64,000 nt of DNA, from contig VZRS01000323.1 of assembly GCA_013398055.1 (NCBI GenBank), forward strand, positions 6,130-70,129. Direction: 5' to 3'. Origin of the DNA: Ifrita kowaldi (taxonomy: Eukaryota; Chordata; Aves; Passeriformes; Cinclosomatidae). Every line of letters begins with the position of its first letter. Position 1 is the first letter of the stretch. The notes beneath the pieces are model-generated. The model was not told the origin of the DNA and ran no database searches. It saw only the letters and a program-made list of their open reading frames with translations. This document shows positions 45,101 through 57,205 of this stretch, one piece after another. Position numbers and translations under genes: made by a program.

Positions 45101-48056
45101 ATGTTCATTGGGCTGTGTTGTATCCCTGGAGTACAAATAATGTGACTACTGCAAACGTATCTCCTTGCACTGGTAGCTCAACTAAAAACCAGTGTAGCAG
45201 AAAAAGCTTCTGCAAGGCACCTCTCTCAAAGAGCAGCCGAAAGCCTGCATTTCCCAGCATGAATGGCAGCGTTATTTGCCTGTGTTAACAGAGACAGCAA
45301 TTATTGTTGGCATGAGGCTTGTTGTAGTTCCTACAGGATTTTCTCCGCTGCCCTTGATGGATTGTCAGCTGGGAGGCAGCAAACAGAACAGATACTTGAG
45401 CATAAAGCTTGGCAGCGGAGGTGCTAAGAATAGAATTCTTGAAGCAGATTTTGTGGCTGATCAGTAATCAGAGATGTTTCTGTCAGTAATTCTGTGCCTG
45501 GTCATCGCTGCAGGGGAGCACCCGGGACCCTCCGGTCCTGGGACCCTCCGAGGGCTGGACGAGCCCTCCCGAGAGCTGAAGGTGTCCCAGCTTCTCACAG
45601 AGAGCGAGTTTCTCCTGAGTTAGGGGAAAATTTGTACTTTGGCTGCAAAAGCTGTATTTTCTCTGGATTGATCAGCTTGCCAAGGCATGGAAATTCCAGA
45701 ATGTTTCACTACGATGCAGTTGAAAGGAAAAGTTTTTCTGTCTGCTCAGGGACAAGGATACAGGTACAGGGTGTTTCTTCAAGGAATGTTCTGGACTGAA
45801 ATATTGAGTGAGTGCAGGCTCCCAGAGCCTTCCAGTGCTCAGGCTCTTGATTTTTTTGAACCTGCAGAATTTTTCTGCCCAGTCCAACTGCGAATGGAGC
45901 AGCACAAACAGATGGTTCTGTATGTGAATCAGGGCTGTTGCAATGCAAAATCTTGCTACATGCAGAAAGGAGAAGAGCTAACTTCAAATGGAAGTTAATA
46001 GCAATGATACGTGGAAAGAATTTATTAATTGGTATTTAATGACACATTAATATTTATTTAAAATTTTGCATAGGGATTGTAACCATAAACTGAAGCTTTA
46101 AATAACTGTGCTGTAAAGAGAAGTGGAAGAAAAGCAGCAGCAGTGAGATTAAAAAATTAATGCCATGCAAAAGGAAATGAGTTCACCTGAAAAAGTCTCT
46201 TAAATAAAATACTTTCTGTTATTTTTCATGCACTAGCACCTTATCTCCATCCAAGGCATGTAGTCATTCTGATAATGAAAGCTGCTGCCATTTATCCGTG
46301 AGAACCACGGGGAGCTGCACTTCCACTCTTGCTCTTCCTGAGAGAGCAGATGTGGGGAGAAAGCCCAGCTCCTGTTTAATTTCGTGCACACTCAGCTTGG
46401 TTTCCTCCTTGATTTCCCAGCTCATTTCACTCAGCTTGTTTAAGCATTAAACAATTATGAAGGTCTTGGAAAGCCCTCAAGTTCCTTCTCCCCAGTTCCT
46501 TCTTTCCCTGTGGTTAAGAGGACCCCCCTGCAAGGCCACCCACTCTGGGGCAGCTCCAAAATGTTCCCAATTTCCAGTGAATGGACACAGGAGCTGTTCA
46601 TCAGAGGCTGGGAACATGCTGATCAAACCCAGCATTAGCATGAAATGCAAAATCTTCATTGATTTTCAAAGGAGTGAAACAATTTTTTCCAACTTCTCTC
46701 ATAAAATCATGAGGCTCCGGCTTCAAAAGCAGTTTCTGGAGCTGGATGGTGCCCATGCAGGATTCAGTGAGAATGAGATGCAGATGTACCTCGTGTTCAC
46801 CACAGGCTGCTGCTCTGAGAGCTTGGCTGGGGGGCTGCTGGGGGAGGTGACAAACCCAGGCCAGACCCGCTGGTGGCTCTGCCCCTTCCCCACCCAAACA
46901 TTGTGCCCGTCCCAGGGTGGGGGATGCTGCCCTGCACCCCGAGGCACCGGGGTGAGGGGACACTGCAGGGGGATGGAGGGAGGGGTTTGCGTGGTTTAAA
47001 TGAAGCTGCACCACCTGGGCCCGCACGGAGCATTGCATGAGATCATTCCTCCTTCTGCAAAATTGATGCTGTGCCCATTTATCACCTCCTACATTCGCAC
47101 TCAGCTCATTCCATTTGCCTTTTCTTATTCCTCAGATGTGCATTTTGCACCATTCAAGAGATGCAGCACTGGGGAAAATGAATAAACGTTTCGGTGAAAC
47201 CCAAGTGTTTAACTCACAGCCCTGAGCCCAGGGGATGAAAGAGGAGAAGGAAAATGGGGGTCAAACCCTCTGTTTGTGTAAATTGACATGTCTGGAGTTG
47301 GAGATGCTCCATTTTCCTCTTGCCTAAGTAGTTCAGGGATTTCTCTGCAGAAACCAATGGAGTTTGGTCTCAGTAAAAATGGAAACAGCCTGTCTGAGAT
47401 ATAAATGACACTTGCTACCAGTAGGATAAAAGTCATGAGGAACGAAGCTCCTGCCATGGGGAGCCAGGAGAAAGGATTCTGTGAAATGGGGAAGGGGGAA
47501 CAGCGATGGCTCTGCCTTAACACAGATTTGACCTATGGGGTGTTTATTGAATAATAACCCATTTCTTATCATTTCCTGAAATCCCAGCAGTTTTTTAATG
47601 GAAAAGAGCATTTCCAGCCCTGGCACACCTGTCTGGAACTTCTCCCTCAGGGGCCTCCGTGCCAGCCCTGTTCCCAGCACGCGGAGTGGCTGCTGCCACC
47701 AGGGAATAGGGGTCACTGAACCATGGATATCCGTGTTGGGAGGGGCTGGGAGAGGTCACTCAGACCTACAAGGCGGCTGAGAAACGCTCTTGTGTGGAAC
47801 TGGGACGGAAGAACTTCACTGTAACTGTGAAGTGTATTACAGAGGGCAGGCTGGAATCCCAGAGCAAGGAGAATAAACACAGGGCAGCAGGGCAGAACAG
47901 GGGACGCTCCCTGGGGTGGCCTTGAGCAGCCGAGTCTGGGCTGGGGGGTTATTCCTGCTCGGGGGGAAGGCTGGGTCCCCTCCTCGAGGACTGGCACCGT
48001 GGTGTGCAGAGATGTAGGAAAGGTGGTGCAGGGGTCCAGGGTAGCAGGACCAAGCT
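45101..48056. other. Intergenic, no gene seen
   Basis: 45.99-46.28 kb is AT-rich. Mixed elsewhere. No transposon or coding similarity recognised. Confidence 0.5.
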
Positions 48057-48117
48057 GCTCCTTCCTCTTCCTCCTCCTCCTCCTTCTCCTCCTCCTCCTT
48101 CTCCTCCTTCTCCTCCT
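48057..48117. repeat. Polypyrimidine (TCC/TTC)n tract
   Basis: About 60 bases of C and T only (CTCCTTCCTCTTCCTCCTCC and onward). The minus-strand reading gives a polyarginine/lysine run, which is an artefact. Confidence 0.92.
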
Positions 48118-49959
48118 ACCACTGTGTGGGGTCTGCAAGGGAAATAATCAGCTCTGTGGCAGTATCTAAGGGATGTCCTAATTACTTTTAGAAAAAGGAG
48201 AACTGCCTTTCCAGGATGTAGGAATGGCTCCTTGTGCCTGGGCAAAGAAGAAATCTTCACAAGCTGGCACTGAAGATTTTTTAGGGAATAAATGCATTCA
48301 GAAAATACATGTTCTGACTTCAACAGAGCTTCAGGTTAACAAAAAATAGTTGTTTACTTTTTTTTTAAAGGAAAGCCTGTTTCATTTGTGCTTCAATTAT
48401 CTCCCCTCCTGTGAACATGCACAATTAGGAGCTTAATGTCCATTCCCTACCACACTGCTTAATTATGGATGGAAGGTGTTAAGCTAATTAAAGAATGATT
48501 GCAGTTCACTGCCAGATCTGCCTCAGCAGCTGAATGTGTCCTGTTCCCTCAGCACAGTGTGGGATGTGGAGGCCGAGGGCCGTGTGGGGCACGGCCTTGC
48601 AGAGCTCTTCCCCTCAGGCTCCTCATCCTCCTGTGCCACCAGAGCCCCTGCTCTGTGCCACGGCTGCTCGGGCACCCAGACAGAGCAAAGGTTTGCCTGC
48701 TGGTGGCTGAGGAATGGGATCTCGTGTTTAGGTTGCAACAAGGCCGTACAAGCCCCAGCCCTGCTCCCCACCTGTCCCCAGCCTTCCCCATCACAGCTCT
48801 TTGCCCGTGTGGGTGTCCCCAAACACTGGGACACTCAGGCGGTGTCATCTTCACCCAAACCTGCCTCTTTTGGAACCAAAAGCAGCTGCACAGAGGGTGA
48901 TCCTGCCGCAGGGTCACCACAAATGTCATGTGGGCTCTGAGGGTGATATAACTGTGGTGGCAGCTCTGTTTTGTTTTGTTCCCCCTCCTAATGAGTTGTT
49001 ATTTATAATTTTGCTATCAGTAATTATGGTGTCTCTCAAAGTAGAATGAATATCAGGAAAAGAATAGAGTTTTATTTTACCTGGGCAAAATAATGCAAGT
49101 CACGTTCTCGTTCCGACATTGAGGCAGTTGAGGTCTTGCCCTGACAAGTTCTCGTGCAGCTTGAAGGGGTTGTGTTTTTGCTGCTCTCCTTGATAATGTC
49201 ACTGGGTGTCTCCCAGCTCTATTTCTACAGCCATTCCCAAAGTGGAAAGCTTTCTCTGCTCCCCTGGGACTGTGTCTGTCCTCCCAGGGAGGGAACACAC
49301 CCACAGCAAGGGCCAAGCCACCGGAACAGCAGTGTCAGTGGGGGAAATGGGTCAGGTGTGTGAAAGGCACCTTCAATCTGGTGAAGCCATAATGCAGTGA
49401 ATAGGACTTAAAAAATGTATTTCATGAAAGGATTCTCAGTAATTTTGACTTTTGCTGTCTGTGGTCAGAGCTGGAGGGTTATAATGGGGTGCAGCCTATG
49501 CTGTCAGAGATGACTGTGTTGAAGGTTTGAGCATTTTATTGCTGGATGCTTGCATTGGAAAGGAACTTTCTGAAGGTGTTTCTGACACTTTGGGAAGAGG
49601 GGAAGGGAATTTGATGTTCCTGTGGAGCAGGCAGGGAGGAGGCTGTAAATCACTTCCAGTAACTCTTTAAGCTGCAAGACTTCCACCCTTCAGGCTCTTG
49701 AGCACGTGTCTTCATTACTTCCAAATAAATGAAAGAAGTAATGAAAGAAAAAGTGAAATTCCTGGGAGTGTTTGAAAGCTGCAGTCTCCAGGGGGTCTGG
49801 CACAGCGTGGTCTGAGGGGCTCTGCAGGGCTGGACCCCGCTGGGGTGCTCTGGGTCCCAGACCAGGGGCTGCAACACTGAACCCAAATGCCCAGCAAATA
49901 AAGGGTTGTAACCACGGTAGGAAATAATATTTCGCTGTAATGTATCTAAATACAGGTAT
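48118..49959. other. Intergenic; AT-rich candidate element near 48.40-48.51 kb
   Basis: 48395-48510 (CTTCAATTATCTCCCC, CACAATTAGGAGCTTAATG, GCTTAATTATGG, AAGCTAATTAAAG) has several homeodomain-type words in 110 bp and no repeats. The rest is featureless to me. Confidence 0.4.
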
Positions 49960-50022
49960 AAGGGAGTGGACTGAGATGATCTATAAGGTCCCTTCCAACC
50001 CAAATCATTCTGGGATTCTAAG
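49960..50022 (+). mobile_element. CR1 3' end stub, sense
   Basis: GACTGAGATGATCTATAAGG, TCCCTTCCAACCCAAATCAT and TCTGGGATTCTAAG. Only the last ~60 bp are recognisable. Confidence 0.85.
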
Positions 50023-51220
50023 TCATGTCTCAAATGGGGAAACCTTTAAGGAAGGGGTTAAAGGAATGGTCCCGTCCTCCTTGAGATCTTGGCTGCAGCT
50101 GGAGCCTTGCTGGGTTTCACTGGTGGTAACTGGAGTGAATGGAGGGTGTGGGAAGTCGTGGTCCCTGAGAGATGTGAGGGAACCTCTGTTGTAGGAGCAG
50201 CTCTTAGCAACAGCCTCTCCAGGAGGGTTTATTTGAAGTTTTAGAGGTGGTTTTGTGTACCCACATGAGGGGCAGTGATGCTGGTATATTTGCATCCATG
50301 TGGGATGTCTCCTGTTTTTAAAAATGCTGACATTTCCATGGCTCCAGAACGCTCAGTGTAGATGGAAACTCCATTTCCAAAGCCGACTGGAATTAATACC
50401 AGTATATGAACAGACATTTGCCTGCTATAAAAGCATGTTTTGCCCAGCCTGCAATGAAAACCCTTCAAAATGGCCCAGATATGGTTATCAGACATGAAAA
50501 CAGAGCAAGAAGTTGCTAAGATATAGGCGACCTGAGGGGGCCCACAAAGCTCCTTCTGTTTGGGAAAAAACCACCATTTAATCATCCTGAGGCAGTAAAA
50601 GTGGCATTTTTCAGTGATAGCTCTGAGCTGTGAGTGTCCCTCCGCTGAAGGAAGGCAGAGCCTGCCCAGTGTGAGCCTGCCTGCGGAACCGAACACAGTT
50701 GTTGTTCAGAGCTCTGGTTAATGCAGGGCTGTTAATTGTCTGACCATTAAATTACTTGGCTTCTACTTAGTCCCCACTGGGGACTAATTTTAAATTCAAT
50801 TAGCACAGAATTTAAGGGATATAGTTGAGGGAATCCAGAAAGCTGCAGAGATATGAAATTGTGTTTGATAAGATGCAGCCAGGAAAGGGAAGCTTTTAAT
50901 CTCCATTTCAAGCTTTTAAACCAGGAGAAACTCCAAAAGAGAAATTAAATTCTCTTTGAATACATGTGCACAAGTGAGATTCCTTTATGTTAACGCACTG
51001 TAATTTCTACTTATTTTGTTCTTTCTGTCAAGCTATTAATCAGCCAGAATGTGAACCAAGAAAGCCTTTGGGAATTAAAGTCACAGGGGAGTATTTGTAA
51101 GCTCACACGTTGTTGGATTCTTTAGGTACTGGCTGAGACTTCAAAGTGTCAAACACCATTCTATTATTTTCACTCCATCAAAAGCAAGAGGGGTGAGAAA
51201 TCCCACTTGGTGCCTGGTTG
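50023..51220. other. Intergenic, no gene seen
   Basis: 50.70-51.17 kb is AT-rich and unique. No open frame of note. Confidence 0.5.
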
Positions 51221-51966
51221 TCCATAGGGCTGTGGGTGCCCTGTGCTGTCCATAGGGCTATGGGTGCTGTGTGCTGTCCATAGGGCTGTGGATGCTCTGT
51301 GCTGTCCATAGGGCTGTGGATGCTCTGTGCTGTCCATAGGGCTGTGGATGCTCTGTGCTGTCCATAGGGCTGTGGATGCTCTGTGCTGTCCATAGGGCTG
51401 TGGATGCTCTGTGCTGTCCATAGGGCTGTGGATGCTCTGTGCTGTCCATAGGGCTGTGGATGCTCTGTGCTGTCCATAGGGCTGTGGATGCTCTGTGCTG
51501 TCCATAGGGCTGTGGATGCTCTGTGCTGTCCATAGGGCTGTGGATGCTCTGTGCTGTCCATAGGGCTGTGGATGCTCTGTGCTGTCCATAGGGCTGTGGA
51601 TGCTCTGTGCTGTCCATAGGGCTGTGGATGCTCTGTGCTGTCCATAGGGCTGTGGATGCTCTGTGCTGTCCATAGGGCTGTGGATGACCTGTGCTGTCCA
51701 TGGGGCTGTGGATGTCCTGTGCTGTCCATGGGGCTGTGNTGGATGACCTGTGCTGTCCATGGGGCTGTGGATGTCCTGTGCTGTCCATGGGGCTGTGGAT
51801 TCCCTGTGCTGTCCATAGGGCTGTGGGTGCTGTGTGCTGTCCATAGGGCTGTGGGAGCTGTGTGCTGTCCATAGGGCTGTGGGAGCCCTGTGCTGTCCAT
51901 AGGGCTGTGGGAGCTGTGTGCTGTCCATAGGGCTGTGGGAGCCCTGCGCTGTCCATAGGGTGTTGG
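51221..51966. repeat. 28-bp minisatellite, ~26 copies, containing one N
   Basis: Unit TCCATAGGGCTGTGGATGCT plus CTGTGCTG. Two variant copies (51221, 51249), fourteen identical copies (51277-51668), then ten diverged copies to 51951 and a partial one. The copy starting at 51725 is 3 bp longer and includes the N at 51739. The minus strand is open in all frames (up to 367 codons) only because the unit has no stop on that strand; 28 is not a multiple of 3, so each frame cycles every 84 bp. Not coding. Confidence 0.97.
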
Positions 51967-54900
51967 GCAGCAGTGACCCCACCTCAGCCCACCCTGTGGG
52001 AGCCCAGGGACAGCCCCAGGGCTCTCCAGCCTCTCCTTCCAAGGCTTTCTCTTCCCGCTGCAGGCAGCAGCACACAGCGAGGGCAGAGCTCTGGGCTCCT
52101 GCAGTGCCGAGGTGCCCCGAGGGGGGAAGAAGGAGCCTTTCTGCTCCTGCAGCAGTTCCCCAGCTGCACAAAGGGAGTTGCACCAAACGAGCCGCGGTGG
52201 AAAACCCAAAATGCCGATCCTGGCGCTGCCCAGGGACAACGGAGCTCCGCGGGTGCTTTGCACAGAGACTCATTCCCTGCCCTGCTGCTCTTCCAGGACT
52301 CTGAGAATCCCCATTTTAAGAGAAATGTTGATACAGATGAAGGCACTGCTCAGAACTGTGTGGTGGGAGCTCGTGACTCTCCTGGGATGGAGCCCGTGCC
52401 TGCTCCAGCTCCTCATCCCTGGGCAAACCAGCGGGGAGAGTCCCTGCCCTGCCCTGCCCCGGGGCTGGCTCACCATGGACACGTCTGATTCTGATGGGTT
52501 TATTCTCCCTAACTTCTCTCCATTCCATATTACTTGTGCTATCCACTTTTTTTTCTGTTTTGATGTCTGTGTATATTTTTGGAAACAGAGCCCTATTTAA
52601 AAATAGTTTAAATTAAAAAAAAATTGTAATAGTACATTAAAAAAATCAAAAACCAAACTGCAGAATAATTACAATTCAATTTAAAACTTTTTAAAGCATG
52701 GCAAGTTTATTTTTCTTCACTTTTCTGGCACAAATCCATTCAGAAACAGAGCCTGACAACCCATCTTAATTTTGGATAATTACATTTTTGCAATTTCTAA
52801 TTTGCTAATCTATAGTAATTCTCCTGTGATTTTTAAAAGGCAGAAGGGGGAGTATGGAAAGCTGATTTCTGATCAGAGTTCTCCCTGCTATAATTAACTC
52901 CATCTAAAAAACCATAATTGATGCTTATATAGCTCCCCAATAGCATCTCTTGAATTGGAACACGCTGCATTGTAAACTGTGCTTTCTGCTCTGAAAAGAT
53001 TGATTTGCAGCCACTACCAATCTGTTGCTAAGCACTCGGTGACGGCACACGCCGAAGTCCTCAAGGACAATACAGAACAGCCAGAATGTTTTTCTCAGTA
53101 TCAAACCCTTTTTTCCCCCTGTCTCCTGAAATATTGCATCAGTTGCTCCTCCATCAAAGCATAAAAAATGTTGCCAAGGCAATGCCAGAGTCGGTGTCGC
53201 CGCTCGCCGCAGCCAGACCTGGGCTGGGACTGCACATTTTGGGGTTTCACAAGAGTGGCAGAGGCGTGATGGGGTTCTTGGCATTGGCAGCTTCGTTTCA
53301 GCTTGGAGGTGTTGTAGGACTGGTGCTTGGGTGGGGTTTGGTGGGGGTTTTCCCTTATCTCGGTAAGGGTGGTGACCAAGCGCAGAAGAGCCAGCCAGGC
53401 TCCTTTGGAAGAGCACTCCAGAGGTGCCTCCCGGGGCTGGGCAGAGGGGCAGGAGCACAGCGTGATCCATCCTTCCCTCGCCTCTCTTCATCCAAGGAGT
53501 GTCTGTGCACAGCAGCAATATCAATTCCAAACAGCCCAGAAACAGAGAATTCTTCCCCAGTCCTGCTGTTCCTTTGGGACCACAGGGGAGAGACAGTGGG
53601 GATGTGCATCTGCGGCAGAGATGTGATTCTTGCACAGCAAAAAACCCCAAATAAACCCCCAAACCAGATCACTGTGCCCATCCATCTGTGCATTTTATTT
53701 ATGTACAGATGCACATTGAAAACCAATCCTTAAAAAGAGATCCTAAACCATTAGGTCAGGAAAGGCTCTGAATGCTGAACTCTCTGCTTGCCTGTTCTAC
53801 TTCGTTACGAGATTTTAATAAAAAGGCAGGAAAGAACGGCAGCTGAGCTGGCACATCTGACATTCTGATAACTTCGTCAATAAAAGTTATTTTATTGGCT
53901 TTAAGCAGCTGCAGAACTTTGCCTTATTGTTTAGCTGTCTGTTCATTCTATTCCTGTCTTGTTGATAACAGTAAAAGGATGATGAGTAACAGCGGCAATC
54001 TATGGAAAGGCATGTTTCTTCCTCTATGACCATGAACCCAACTCTTCAAATTGCATCTTTAGATTGCAGGGTCTTTATTTCATCATAAATAGATACACAG
54101 GGAAAAAAAAATTCTGAGTTTCTAGATGGTTTTATGAATGTTTGTTCCCAGGTTTTCACTCTTCTGGACCAACTTGAATTCTTTCAAAAGCAAAGCACAA
54201 TATTTGTTTTAAGTGGGGGACAAGCTTTCAAGCTCCAGTACAAGCATCTGGTGGACAGGTGACCACTGAGTGAACTTCCATCGGTGCTCCACCCCTCAGC
54301 CAGGCTCTGCTGGAAGGTTGTGCTGCTGTGGAGAGGGAAGAGCTCCTCTCTGGCCTCTTCTGGCTGAGTCCTGAGAAGAGAGTTGAGGGTGAATCTGTGG
54401 TTAAAATTATTATGGCTGCAAAAGTCAAAATGAAACTAAATACTGCTCTCACCAACACTTAATTTAAGTCTGAGCGTTGAGGGTGCGAAACTGCAGCTGG
54501 GAGCACAGGAACTGAGGTTCATGAGCCACCAACAGATCTCAGCTTGGAGCAGCTTGTCCATGGTTATGTATTTCATGGTTGTACACATGGAACGTATCAC
54601 TCCCTGGAGCCGGTCCCTCTCTAGGAAGAGACTCGGCCTCCCTTCGGAGCCGGGAGCTGGCTGGGCAGGGCGGCTGCAGGACTCACACCCAGTGTGCAGC
54701 ACCAGTTCTGGCCACCCTCCTGGGGTTCAGCGCACAGAGCGAGGTCAGTTCTGGGCACACTCAGCCCAGGCTGCTGCACAGCAGCTCTCTGAGCTGCCCT
54801 GGTGCTGGTTCGTGGCTCTGGGGGCAGCACTCGGGTCCTGTGGTGGCAGAGGAGCTCCAGCACCACCCCGGTCCCTCCTTTAACCCAGTTCTTACCCCGT

Positions 54901-56159
54901 GGGCCACTGAAAATGGCCGGATTCTGAGAAAAGATGATCACCATGCATCTCCACAGGAACATAATCTTTCAGCTCATCCTTGGGGGAATTTTTTTGTCCC
55001 TGTTTGTATGTAATTAGAAACTGAAAATACAGGCAGAAGGCTTGTTGTACACAAATTGACGTGCTCGGCTGCAGGAGCACATCTGAGTAGAACAAAAGGG
55101 ACTGAAAAGACTAAAAACCATTCACCTTGTATGGAATAAGAGCAGAATGTTCTCAATGAGAGGGAGAACCAACCAAACCAAACCAATGGGAAAGAATCCA
55201 ACTGTTCCAACCTACACTACTGGACCCTTTGGAATTTAACAATCTGGAAAGTGTCTTCTAGATTTAACCTATGGAACCTGATCTCTGTTGCTGTAATTTT
55301 TCCAATTTACTCTATTTTCCTCCTCCTGTAATACCAGGATAATATTTTTTCCCTGTTTTTATTTCCTTGAGTTAATTCTGAGTATTTTTCCGTGGTTATT
55401 TAATATTTGCTATTCAGACTGTGACAGTTCTGCCTGTAGCTGAAAAAGCTCATGTTGTGTTGCCAAAAGCAGCAAGAGAAGCCAGGCTGCTTGTGTTAAT
55501 ATTTGCATTTGAAAGTGCAAAACTGAATTTTCTCTACTACCAGACACTTCTCTCCTGGTAAAAGTGCTGGAGAAAAACATTTGCTGGGTAGAGGGAAAGA
55601 TGCAAAAAATACTTATGGAAAATACCACTTATTGAATGGTATTTTCAAAATACAGAGTCCTTGGAAATGTCAGCAATCTGTGGAGCAGCAGCAGAAGTTA
55701 TGTTGTGGTTCTATCCCCTAGAACAGTTTCCTATGTGCCTTTAATGCCACATTCAGCTCTTGGGAAGGAAAAGCCCAACTCTATAATGGCTTTGGGGACT
55801 CTGGGCCACTCCAGGTCTGTCGGGATTGGCTTTTTGTTCCCAGCCTTGCCAAGGGATGATGAGATTGGATGTTTTCGCTGCCTGTCTTTGGTCTGAGCGT
55901 GGCAGAAGGGGCCCTTCAGCACAAAGGCTGTCTGTCAGTCCCTCCCTGGCACTCCGGGATGTGACTCTGCAGCATCCACTGGCTCCGAGTGCAGAATTCC
56001 CGCTCGGTTCCTGACCAGAGGACAGAGCTGCAGACAGTGAGGGTGGTTTGTGCACGTCCAGTCCCCCGGGCTGCGTTGTACTGCTGCAGTAAAAGCCTGT
56101 GCAAATCAGGGCTGGAGCACTGGACAGTGTGGTGGTGCCTTTTTAAGCTGCTCCAGGGA
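51967..56159. other. Intergenic, no gene seen
   Basis: 52.6-52.95 kb and 53.8-54.2 kb are strongly AT-rich. Apart from an RFX-like motif (53170) I see nothing definable. Open frames of up to 245 codons (52925-53662 minus) have no recognisable domain. Confidence 0.5.
53170..53183 (+). promoter_or_regulatory. RFX X-box-like motif
   Basis: GTTGCCAAGGCAAT fits the RFX consensus GTTRCCNNGGYAAC at all but the last position. RFX X-boxes drive ciliary genes; no promoter is evident here, so an enhancer role is only a possibility. Confidence 0.35.
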
Positions 56160-56480
56160 ACCTTTTCCCTTCCCCTCGCTGCGTGCAGAGAACGAGCCCG
56201 CCCCAGGCCCGCCCCGGGGCCAGCACTGCCCGTCCCACGCCGGGCAGCGGGAGCAGCACCGCCGGCGTTTGGAGCACGTTCTCCCTGCTGGGTGAAAGCT
56301 TTCGGGAGCTGTGCTGCCCTGCGGAGCCGTGTGGGAGCCGTGTGGGCCGGGGTGAGCCGGGCTGAGCCGGTGCCAGCAGATGGCACTGCGGAACGCGCGG
56401 CCAGCCCTGCGCCCCGAGGGGCCGGGGCAGAGCTGCTGCCGGGCAGGGCCTGTGCGGAGCGAGCGCTGGGTGCCGTGCGT
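56160..56480. promoter_or_regulatory. CpG-dense patch beside the LTR
   Basis: I count about 30 CpGs in 56161-56460. It includes several GCCCCGCC/GGCCGGGG-type SP/KLF words and a full-match CTCF consensus. It stops sharply where the AT-rich LTR begins. No first exon is recognisable. Confidence 0.55.
56373..56387 (+). promoter_or_regulatory. CTCF consensus site
   Basis: CCAGCAGATGGCACT matches CCASYAGRKGGCRSY at all 15 positions, followed by GCGG. Same strand as the core at 10601. In vertebrates, CTCF sites with orientation set loop and domain borders; occupancy here is not known. Confidence 0.65.
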
Positions 56481-56546
56481 TGTGATAAATGAACACATGG
56501 GTTTGGTTGTGACTTGTTGTTGTTATCATTGAATTGCGATGTTGGG

Positions 56547-56732
56547 GTTGTTACTTACTCGTTACTATTATTATTATATTAGGGTGTTAAGAGTTGTTAC
56601 TTACTCGTTACTATTATTATTAAATTGAGACGTTGAGGTTGTTGCTTACTTGCTACTATTGTTAAATTAAGACGTTAGGGTTGTTACTTGGTACTATTGT
56701 TAAATTAAAACGTTAAGAGTTGTTACTTGTAA
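56547..56732. repeat. Four direct repeats in LTR U3
   Basis: Units start at 56547, 56593, 56638 and 56680 (46, 45, 42 and 39 bp) plus a partial at 56719. Each begins GTTGTTACTTACT(C/T)G or similar and ends with a (G)ACGTTAGG-like word. A degenerate earlier unit starts at 56519. Tandem U3 repeats often act as retroviral enhancers. Confidence 0.85.
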
Positions 56733-56864
56733 CCGTATTGTGGGATTACGGTGTGAGAATGTTAGTTTTGTAAGTACATGAGCGCAAGGTTGAGTTGTGA
56801 ACACGGGGTGAGGCTGTGAATGGAGAGCACACTAGATGCTGAGAAGAAGAATAATCTAGAAAGA

Positions 56865-56872
56865 TGACGTCA
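56865..56872. promoter_or_regulatory. CRE (CREB/ATF) site in LTR
   Basis: TGACGTCA, the exact palindromic cAMP response element, ~180 bp upstream of the TATA box. Confidence 0.7.
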
Positions 56873-56918
56873 TAAAAGTGACATCAGCCCTTTGAACCAT
56901 AGTTAGCTGAAGAGCTGA

Positions 56919-57028
56919 CCAATCACACGACGCCTCTGAAAAATGATTGGACAGAAACGCTTCTCGCTAAAGACCAATAGAAACCCTGGAAACGGGCCAA
57001 TCAGAGCGAGGATCCAGAGCGCACCAAT
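56919..57028. promoter_or_regulatory. CCAAT-box cluster in LTR
   Basis: Five NF-Y-type boxes in 110 bp: CCAAT at 56919, 56974, 56997 and 57024 and the reverse ATTGG at 56946. Regularly spaced CCAAT boxes just upstream of TATA are a strong-promoter layout. Confidence 0.75.
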
Positions 57029-57045
57029 CACGGATTGACAGAGGG

Positions 57046-57053
57046 TATAAGAG
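57046..57053 (+). promoter_or_regulatory. TATA box of the LTR promoter
   Basis: TATAAGAG, 18 bp after the last CCAAT box. Predicts a plus-strand start near 57075, reading away from YIPF5. Confidence 0.7.
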
Positions 57054-57199
57054 CTGTCCTGGGGCTCTGTCCCAGGTTCCTGTCCTGGAGACTTCGGTGT
57101 GCGGGGGGTACCCAGTGTGGCTCACACTGATTTTGCATATACTCTGGCGTGTCGCGTGGAACCTGGGCTTATCCTGGGCTTCTGCTCTCTGTTGTTAAA

Positions 57200-57205
57200 A
57201 ATAAA
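57200..57205 (+). promoter_or_regulatory. LTR polyadenylation signal AATAAA
   Basis: AATAAA inside GTTGTTAAAAATAAAACGAG, with T-rich sequence downstream (GGCTTCTTATTT). Correct position for the R/U5 part of an LTR. Confidence 0.7.

Noticed and set aside
47713..48138. Minus-strand frame with a long arginine/lysine run
   Set aside because: It is the translated polypyrimidine tract at 48057-48117.
51170..52273. Minus-strand open frames of 232-367 codons with PQPYGQHRASTALWTAQ cycles
   Set aside because: Produced by the stop-free 28-bp minisatellite; all three frames are open and give the same peptide cycle.
52925..53662. 245-codon minus-strand frame
   Set aside because: No family similarity; another open frame of 215 codons covers the same DNA on the plus strand.
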